A stretch of DNA of 64,000 nt, taken from the NCBI RefSeq assembly GCF_963675165.1, contig NC_087379.1, forward strand, positions 5,287,442-5,351,441, written 5' to 3'. Shown piece by piece: positions 57,301-64,000 of the stretch (its first letter is position 1; each line of letters begins with the position of its first letter). The notes below the pieces were generated by a model, which did not search any database, was not told where the DNA came from, and worked only from the letters and a program-made list of their open reading frames with translations. The DNA is from Halichondria panicea. Its lineage: Eukaryota > Porifera > Demospongiae > Suberitida > Halichondriidae. The position numbers were made by a program, and so were the translations under genes.

Positions 57301-60047
57301 TCAGATGAGTTAAGACGTTCTTTAGGCATGCCCATTGGAATGGGGAAACAGAAGTTTCCCCCTCCGTGGCTGGTTGCTATGCAACGATATGGTCCTCCCC
57401 CTTCCTATCCTCACCTCAAAATACTCGGCCTCAACGCTCCAATTCCAGAGGTGTGTGGGAGGACTTATTGTCAAGTCTTGCACTTATTTGTATCTCTGCC
57501 TTTTCGTAGGGCTGTTCATTTGGCTACTTTGTTGGTGGGTGGGGAAAGCCCCCCGTTGACGAGGGAGGCCGCCCCCTCTATGGAGATGTGTTTGGGATAG
57601 ATACAAAGGATGTGGGTGGAGTTACTAACGAAGATGACGAAGCACTCGACAAGGCACCGTGGGGTGAACTAGAGTCTGAGGAAGAGGAGTCAGAAGAGGT
57701 ATGTGTATGTCACTATGTGCCCAGTGTGTCATATAATTGGTGTACTTTTCATGTGATTGTCATGTGACAGGAGTCTAGTGAGGATGAGGCTGAGTCTCCT
57801 AAACCTGAGGATATACAAGCCGGCCTAGTGACTCCAATGGAAGGGTGAGCCTCAGTGCATGGCAATCGTACAGATTTAAAATCTGTTCTTTGTTTTTTTT
57901 ATGGTAGACTGGTTACTCCGAGTGGTATCACGTCCATACCAGCTGGCCTGGAGACACCTGAGATGATCCAACTCAGGTAAGGTACTTTATGGTCACATAA
58001 AAATCCACTGACCTCACATGTCCCGGCAGAAAGAAGAAGATTGAGGAGGCGATGGAAGCTGGAGGGGAAACCCCTGCCCTCTATACTGTGCTCCCAGAAA
58101 AGACTGCGGCAGTGGGTGGGGCCATGATGGGCTCCTCCCATGTGTACGATCTGGGAGCTGCTGCACCAGGTGTTATCAGGAAGGTGGGGTACCCTATTAC
58201 ATTGTATGTCAGTTAAACTCTTTAATATAATTATTATTATGCCTCGAGGCGTAGCCGCACGAGGGATACGGTAAAGCTGACTGTGTGTGTGTGTGTGTGT
58301 GTGTGTCTGTGTGTCTGTGTGTCTGTGTGTCTGTTCCAGCTGTAACTGCTCAACGGTTGCAATGCGACGAAAACTAACAGCTTCTATAGGCTTCTAGCCA
58401 CGTTCTCTTGGATTTTGATTCGTGGATTAGCAAACTAAAGCTTCTTTCTCGAGTTATGGCTAGTTTGACTCACATTGAAGGCTGTTGCAGTCTCTTCAGA
58501 ATCTTTCATAGAATCATCTGTCCGCACAAACTTTCTATTCAACATATGAGTTAGCCTTGCACTAAAGCGCTAGCTTTTTGTTAGCTACAAGACTCAGAAA
58601 ATACCTGTTAAAACAGCTAGCTAGCAGTAGCCATTTGTGAAATTGATCTCTTTGGACACACCCTTTAATTATTCCTATGGATGTAATGCGCATGCGCGCT
58701 CATTCCCCAGATCCAGATCCTCCTGGCAGAATCATATTTTTCTTGAGGGCCTGGTAAGCCACAAAACACTACTATAGATAACAATATGTATGTACACAAG
58801 TCTTTTCTTCTTAAATATTATAATTATACACTGCATGCAGATCCAATTTTCTTCTTTCTTGATGTCCTGGTATTAAAGCCACATAATACAACAATAGATG
58901 CATGTAATAAGTCTTTTCTTCTCAGTGACTTTATATAGATAAGCTAACTTTATGAAATAATTATGCACTTCCGCTTATAATTAATTGAAAACAAAATCTT
59001 CTTCTTTGTTGCTTCCTAGATCCTTGAGGCCCTGGTATAAGCAGCCACAAAACACAACAATGATACCATAATTATACAATTGCAAGTCAGTTTTAGACAG
59101 ATTATTTTATACACTTTTTCCTCTTCTATACTTTCTCTTCTATACTTTTGAGCGAAAGCAAATCATGGCGAGAGGCATTAGCACAGCGCCAGCTTGAACA
59201 CTAGTTTAAGCAGGTTTCTCTCTATGTGTTGTACATGTAGCAGTATTGTTCGTTCTTTCTAGTTTGTTAACTTCCATGTACATGGTTGTCTCCTCCCTTC
59301 AAAGTTTGGTGCACAATGGCGGTGCATTTTTATATATCGTTCAGTTAAGTTATATAATAATATTATAGCACTCATCTAAATGGACACAATGTACACGTAT
59401 GTCAGGGTAGTACTAGTGAAGCTCACTGTGTGTTTCTCTCTTTCTCCTGCTCAGAGTGGACCTGGTGGCGAGGGTGTGGAGGTGGCACTGGACCCCAGTG
59501 AGCTGGATCTAGATACTGCAACCATGTCGGCCAGGTAAACTGATAACTGCAGAAGTACTACGTAAATAGTATGCCGTATGAAGAGTCCTATATTCATAGA
59601 TTGGGTGTGCACAGTTTATGAATGCGTGTGGGTAATGATACGTATACACACCACATTCTTATGGCTACACATGTATATTCCAAATACAACTCGTTATAAT
59701 TATTATAATTATGGTGTGATTCCCCTCCCATCTCAACCCGTGGTCTGCAGGTATGATGAGCAGATGAAGGACAAGAATGTACTTCAGAAGGAGGACCTTA
59801 GTGACATGGTGGCTGAGCATGCGGCGAAGCAGAAGGTGGGAGTTAGTGTTAGGTGATTGTTTTTGATCGGATTGTCTTTGATTTTTTTCAAGTGCATGTT
59901 CGGTATAATTTTATGCTGTTGTATCAGTAGTATACCTGTGACTCTTAATACTTTACTCCATGCATACACTCTCCACAGAAGAGGAAGAGGGCTGCAACAG
60001 ATAGTGGGGGAAAGGCCTCAAAAAAACTCAAAGAATTCAAATTCTAG
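54370..60047 (+). CDS. SF3B2: Splicing factor 3B subunit 2 (SF3B2/SAP145)
   Basis: Sixteen exons with agreeing phases: 54370-54457, 54511-54557, 54730-55290, 55383-55489, 55736-55952, 56173-56322, 56559-56669, 56892-57083, 57253-57450, 57510-57698, 57771-57844, 57908-57976, 58030-58183, 59455-59534, 59751-59835, 59979-60047; 796 residues. An N-terminal SAP-type region (ELRAELSKLHLPQS) is split over exons 1-2. Exon 3 is a VEQPPPTV repeat region. Exon 4 is a Lys/Arg-rich tract (KKKKKKRRRRK). The conserved core includes KKLRKLNRLTVAQLKQLVER, RPDVVEMHDVTALDPKLL, PVPRHWCFKRKYLQGKRGIE, the PSP domain (LGMPIGMGKQKFPPPWLVAM) and GCSFGYFVGGWGKPPVDE, ending KKLKEFKF. SF3B2 is a U2 snRNP SF3b component that contacts SF3B4 and pre-mRNA near the branch site in the nucleus. 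AATAAA is at 60169-60174. Confidence 0.97.
54870..55160 (+). repeat. 24-bp coding tandem repeat in SF3B2 exon 3
   Basis: The unit 'gtcgtggagcaaccgccccc' plus 'caca' is repeated about twelve times, encoding VVEQPPPT with VLEQ, VVMQ and VVRQ variants. It is absent from the SF3B2 proteins I know, which have only general Pro-rich sequence here. Long open frames on the minus strand across it are repeat artefacts. Confidence 0.95.
55556..55680 (+). repeat. Dispersed repeat copy in SF3B2 intron 4
   Basis: Shares 'gttgaatccctgagcacgaa' and flanking phrases with 20425-20535. It keeps an open frame into SF3B2 exon 5, but consensus splicing at 55736 excludes it from the mature message. Confidence 0.75.
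58236..59206 (+). repeat. Dispersed repeat R2, plus-orientation copy in SF3B2 intron 13
   Basis: Starts 'tatgcctcgaggcgtagccg' followed by a GT-rich stretch and ends 'gcgccagcttgaacactagt'. It is the reverse complement of 33124-33875 plus about 220 bp of additional interior, including a near-duplicate pair of phrases 'ctggtaagccacaaaacac' / 'ctggtataagcagccacaaaa'. No ORF. Confidence 0.8.
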
Positions 60048-60221
60048 ACTTTATTCTTTATTACTTTGGACTTTTCTTTTCTGTCCACATATTCGTGTAT
60101 TCTATAATGATGCATTCCAATTCCTGCTGGTGTTCTTAATCATTATGTCATGTGGAAACAGATCAATGAATAAAGCTAGAGCCCCTCCCTAGCTTTTTTA
60201 ATTCTGCAGTGATAGCAAAAT

Positions 60222-61412
60222 ATGGCCTTCAGAGAGCTAGAGCTAGAGACAGAAAGGAAAACAGGATTTGACTGTCAGCTTGTGGAGACTCCACCTGATC
60301 ACCTTCTACAGACAGAGTGTCCAGTTTGCCTCCAGATCCTTCGAGAGCCCCATCAGGTTACATGCTGTGGCTACAGCTACTGTCTGTCTTGTATTGAGCA
60401 CATCAGAAACAAACCTTGTCCGACCTGCAACGAAGAGAACTTCGCTGTATATCCGAACAAAGGGCTAAAACGCAGTCTTTACGCATTGAAGGTTCACTGT
60501 AGCTATCAGAAAGACGGGTGTGAGTGGACGGGGGAACTGGGGCAGCTTGACAAGCACCTTAACTCAAATCCTACACCTGCGAAACAACTGGATGGATGTC
60601 AGTTTGTTGAAATAGTTTGCCTTGATTGTGATGCCATTGTAAAACGATGCGATTTTGATCATCATATTTCAATTGACTGCTCTGTTACTGTTCTCTGTGA
60701 TTTTCACCACATTGGATGTGCCTTAAAACTTCCTCGTAAAGACATGCCAGAACACCTGAGAGAGAACCTCCTCACACACATCTCTCTATTAGCCACCAGT
60801 CATGCCAAACAACAGGATGAAATCACCAGGCACAAAGTTCAAATTGCTGAACTGACTAAGCTCACTGCAGACCAGCAAAACCAAATTGTTTTGCTACATG
60901 CTGAGAATAAAAGCCTGAGAAGTGTGGACCCAGAAATTGAAATTGCTCGAGAAATAACAGTGCCAGTAGAAACTTCTGAAATAGTTACCTTGACAAATTT
61001 CCAACAACAAAAGGACGAAGACACTGTGTGGTTCTCCCCTCCTCTCTACACACACTCTCAGGGCTACAAGATCTGCTTTGCTGTGTACCCTAATGGAGAC
61101 GGCGCCGGCAAGAACACTCATATCTCTGTGTACTCATATCTCATGCCTGGGGAGTTTGATGATACACTGACGTGGCCAATTCGAGGGGAGATTCGATACC
61201 AGCTACTCAACCAAGAAGATGGAGAAAACCATAGAGAAGGAGTGAGTACATATCATGAGAGAAGGAGTGACAAGAGTTGTGCAAGAGTTCTCTATGCTAA
61301 ACGCTCTCAAGGGCTAGGGATGGGAAGGTTCCTCCCGCAAGGTCTTCTCCCAAAATACCTGCAAAAGGATTGTCTCAAGTTTCGTATCTATGGTGGCAAT
61401 GTTAGAATGTAA
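60222..61412 (+). CDS. TRAF-like protein (RING, reduced zinc fingers, coiled coil, MATH), intronless
   Basis: A single open exon of 396 residues starting MAFRELELETERKTGFDC. RING at about 32-68 (CPVCLQILREPHQVTCCGYS, NKPCPTC). A TRAF-type finger region about 90-190 (CSYQKDGCEWTGEL, CLDCDAIVKRCDF, CDFHHIGCALKL). A coiled coil about 200-235 (HKVQIAELTKLTADQQNQIV). A MATH domain from about 265 (WFSPPLYTHSQGYKICFAVY, SYLMPGEFDDTLTWPIRGEI) to the end. It is shorter than the 441-residue paralogue at 49.5-50.9 kb because two central fingers are missing. The start lies only 175 bp after the SF3B2 stop and 48 bp after its AATAAA, so its promoter may overlap the SF3B2 3' end. Likely a cytoplasmic signalling E3 ligase; inferred. 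Confidence 0.94.
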   Translation: MAFRELELETERKTGFDCQLVETPPDHLLQTECPVCLQILREPHQVTCCGYSYCLSCIEHIRNKPCPTCNEENFAVYPNKGLKRSLYALKVHCSYQKDGCEWTGELGQLDKHLNSNPTPAKQLDGCQFVEIVCLDCDAIVKRCDFDHHISIDCSVTVLCDFHHIGCALKLPRKDMPEHLRENLLTHISLLATSHAKQQDEITRHKVQIAELTKLTADQQNQIVLLHAENKSLRSVDPEIEIAREITVPVETSEIVTLTNFQQQKDEDTVWFSPPLYTHSQGYKICFAVYPNGDGAGKNTHISVYSYLMPGEFDDTLTWPIRGEIRYQLLNQEDGENHREGVSTYHERRSDKSCARVLYAKRSQGLGMGRFLPQGLLPKYLQKDCLKFRIYGGNVRM

Positions 61413-62074
61413 TGGACCTGTGTTTTTACTTGTGTATTGAAGTGTTATGGAAAAAAGCTCATCTATCTCAATAACAGGCCGCCCTTAGTGTAAGTTTATT
61501 TTGATATCAGCCTTGGCAAGTTGATGACCTTTACCAACACATAGTTTCAAGAAAAGTAAGTGTGTAGACACTGTAATTTTAATAAAGGTTTCTCTCTATG
61601 TGTTGTACATGTAGCAGTATTGTTCGTTCTTTCTAGTTTGTTTACTTCCATGTACATGGTTGTCTCCTCCCTTCAAAGTTTGGTGTACAATGGCGGTGCT
61701 TGTTTTTGATCGTATTGTGTTTGATTTTTTTTAAGTGTATGTTTGTTATAATTTTATACTATTGTATCAGTAGTATACCTGTGTACGTAAGCCCGTTTGT
61801 AATGTAGATGTGTGTTTGACATGTTGTAAGTATTGCCCTACACTTAATACTTTACTCCATGCATACACTCTCCATAGAAGAGGAAGAGAGCTGCAACAGA
61901 TAGGGGAAAGGCCTCAAAAAAACTCACAAAGAATTCAAATTCTAGACTTTATTCCTATGCTTTCTGTCCACACGTACATTTCTATAACGATGCATTCCAA
62001 TTCCTGCTGCTGGTGTTCTTAATCATTATGTCATGTGGAAACAGATCAATGAATAAAGCTAGAGCCCCTCCCTA

Positions 62075-63222
62075 GCGAAAACAGGATTTGACTGCCAGCT
62101 TGTACTTGTGGAGACTCCACCTGATCACCTTCTACAGACAGAGTGTCCAGTTTGTCTCCAGATCCTTCGAGAGCCCCATCAGGTTACATGCTGTGGCTAC
62201 AGCTACTGTCTGTCTTGTATTGAGCACATCAGAAACAAACCTTGTCCGACCTGCAACGAAAAGAACTTCGCTGTATATCCGAACAAAGGGCTAAAACACA
62301 GTCTTTACGCATTGAAGGTTCACTGTAGCTACCAGAAAGACGGGTGTAAGTGGACGGGGGAACTGGGGCAGTTTGACAAGCACCTTAATTAACTCAAATT
62401 CTACACCTGCGAAACAACTGGATGGATGTCAGTTTGTTGAAATAGTTTGCCTTGATTGTGATGCCATCGTAAAACGATGCGATTTTGATCGTCGTATTTC
62501 AATTGACTGCTCTGTTACTGTTCTCTGTGATTTTCACCACGTTGGATGTGCCTTAAAACTTCCTCGTAAAGACATGCCAAAACACCTGAGAGAGAACCTC
62601 CTCACACACATCTCTCTATTAGCCACCAGTCATGCCAAACAACAGGATGAAATCACCAGGCACAAAGTTCAAATTGCTGAACTGACTAAGCTCACTGCAG
62701 ACCAGCAAAACCAAATTGTTTCGCTACATACTGAGAATAAAAGCCTGAGAAGTGTGGACCCAGAAATTGAAATTGCTCGAGAAATAACAGTGCCAGTAGA
62801 AACTTCTGAAATAGTTACCTTGACAAATTTCCAACAACAAAAGGACGAAGACACTGTGTGGTTCTCCCCTCCTCTCTCTCAGGGCTACAAGATCTGCTTT
62901 GCTGTGTACCCTAATGGAGACGGCGCCGGCAAGAACACTCATATCTCTGTGTACTCATATCTCATGCCTGGGGAGTTTGATGATACACTGACGTGACCAA
63001 TTCGAGGGGAGATTCGATATCAGCTACTCAACCAAGAAGATGGAGAAGGAGTGATCGAGTACATATCATGAGAGAAGGAGTGACAAGAGTTGTGCAAGAG
63101 TTCTCTATGCTAAACGCTCTGGAGGGCTAGGGATGGGAAGGTTCCTCCTGCAAGGTCTTCTCCCAAAATACCTGCAAAAGGATTGTCTCAAGCTTCGTAT
63201 CTATGGTGGCAATGTTAGAATG
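62075..63222 (+). pseudogene. TRAF-like pseudogene, second copy of the tandem duplication
   Basis: Nearly identical to 60222-61412 but broken in at least four ways: the start codon and first residues are deleted; a 4-bp TTAA gain near 62388 creates a stop and frameshift after DKHLN; a Trp codon became TGA at about 62994 (TLT-stop-PIRGE); and an indel near 63045 shifts the MATH domain end. A 9-bp in-frame loss removes YTH before SQGYKICF. The RING and finger regions remain readable. A partial protein from 62108 or 62373 is possible but unlikely to be functional. Confidence 0.93.
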
Positions 63223-63421
63223 TAATGGACCTGTGTTTTTACTTGTGAAGTGTTATCTCTCCATGAAAATTAATGGTCATCTACCTCAATAACAGGCCGC
63301 CCTTAGTATATGATATCAGCCTTGGCAAGTTGATGACCTTTACCAAGACATTGTTTCAAGAAAAGTAAGTGTGTAGATGTGCTGTATAATTTTAATATTT
63401 ATGTGTCTATCTATTCAGATA

Positions 63422-64000
63422 ATGCCCTCTGATCAACCCCAAAGTGATCTTCTGGGTGCTCTCAGACCATGGACCTTCTCAGCATCCACCACACCTGTCG
63501 TATTGGGAGCTGTCCTATCCTATCGTAGCGATGGACAGTTTCGACTAGACCTTCTCCTACTCACACTAGGCGCCGTACTCTCGGTGAATGGAGCTGGAAA
63601 CATGGTCAATAGTTACTTTGAACTCATTCGAGGCTCTCGCTCGACTGCTGTCGTGACTACAGATCCAAGAATCGATCGCAGACGACGTAGATCCAGTGAC
63701 TCTGACGATGAAATCGATCACTCTAAACTCGTTAATTTTGCGGCTTATTTGTATTTTTTTGGAATGATCTGTTTGTGGTTATTGATGATGTTCTCCCCTG
63801 CCAAGAGTCAGTTCTTGGCCGCACTATTCTTTGGAGGTCTCTCAAGTTCGTTTATATACACAGGGGGCATTGGACTCAAGTACTACATTATTGGAGACAT
63901 TTTAGTGATGTTCACATTCGGCCCCCTTGCTGTATTGTTCTCGTATGTTGTTCAAACTGGTACCGTCTCGATGGGTCCCTTACTATTGGCTCTGCCGCTA
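63422..64000 (+). CDS. UBIAD1-like (UbiA family) prenyltransferase, N-terminal part, runs off the window
   Basis: Open from ATG at 63422 to the last base (193 codons, no stop). Start MPSDQPQSDLLGALRPWTFS, then SASTTPVVLGAVLSYRS, NGAGNMVNSYFELIRG, FFGGLSSSFIYTGGIGLKYY and IIGDILVMFTFGPLAVLFSY. These follow UBIAD1 closely, including the second Asp-containing loop before TFGPL. At least four hydrophobic membrane segments are visible. UBIAD1 makes menaquinone-4 (and reportedly CoQ10) in ER/Golgi membranes. The first Asp-rich motif, usually N-x3-D followed by a second Asp, reads NSYFELIRGSRS, so the first Asp is Glu and the second is Ser; an Arg/Ser/Asp-rich loop (RRRRRSSDSDDE) replaces the expected short loop. 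Catalysis may be altered. A CAG just upstream could be a splice acceptor. Confidence 0.9.
   Translation, partial: MPSDQPQSDLLGALRPWTFSASTTPVVLGAVLSYRSDGQFRLDLLLLTLGAVLSVNGAGNMVNSYFELIRGSRSTAVVTTDPRIDRRRRRSSDSDDEIDHSKLVNFAAYLYFFGMICLWLLMMFSPAKSQFLAALFFGGLSSSFIYTGGIGLKYYIIGDILVMFTFGPLAVLFSYVVQTGTVSMGPLLLALPL

Larger units (their letters stand above)
59213..63370 (+). repeat. Tandem segmental duplication (SF3B2 3' end plus TRAF gene)
   Basis: 59213-59325 plus 59857-61560 recurs at 61588-63370 with high identity. The second copy lacks 59326-59856, so it misses SF3B2 exons 14-15 but keeps a copy of the last exon (from about 61879, AAGAGGAAGAGAGCTGCAAC) and its AATAAA. Both copies continue into a TRAF-like ORF and a similar 3' flank ('aacaggccgcccttagta'). 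Confidence 0.9.

Overview
This window is eukaryotic nuclear DNA from an early-branching animal, most likely a demosponge such as Amphimedon. It is AT-rich, has short GT-AG introns, contains metazoan gene families (SF3B2, mind bomb, TRAF, Eph-type ectodomains, an ankyrin/death-domain Roc-COR protein, UBIAD1), and is packed with animal DNA transposons and small foldback repeats. There are no bacterial operons, rRNA, tRNA or CRISPR signals.

1-12.7 kb is transposon-rich: two gag-like fragments, a multi-exon Ulp1-protease/PHD gene relic, a spliced Merlin (IS1016-type) transposase inside an older repeat, and CACTA-associated remnants. 12.7-14.7 kb holds an intron-containing glycogen branching enzyme pseudogene. 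15.0-26.7 kb is a minus-strand tandem array of Eph-receptor-like genes (A, B and a relic C; a further fragment D lies at 53.3 kb). A and B each have five exons encoding a signal peptide, ephrin-receptor ligand-binding domain, Cys-rich module, FN3-type segment, one membrane helix and a short tail with no kinase; each carries a different frameshifting indel. A 3593-bp Ginger1-like DNA transposon (integrase, GPY/F, Ulp1 protease, PHD; TGTCA termini; CCGG target duplication) is inserted in the upstream region of copy B.

29.2-42.2 kb is one 17-exon plus-strand gene encoding a predicted 1635-residue ANK-death-Roc/COR-death-death protein, resembling DAPK1 without the kinase. 42.6-52.2 kb carries a degenerate mind bomb-like gene, interrupted by an internally deleted hAT element, a perfect 86-bp palindrome, foldback repeats, a LINE-like remnant and an intronless TRAF gene on the minus strand.

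54.4-60.05 kb is a complete 16-exon SF3B2 gene (predicted 796 residues). Immediately downstream lies an intronless TRAF-like gene; the segment holding SF3B2's last exon and this TRAF gene has been tandemly duplicated, and the second TRAF copy is broken. The window ends inside a UBIAD1-like prenyltransferase whose first Asp-rich motif is altered. The intact host genes (SF3B2, the ANK/death/Roc gene, two TRAFs, UBIAD1) are not functionally linked beyond a possible shared theme of TRAF/death-domain signalling.
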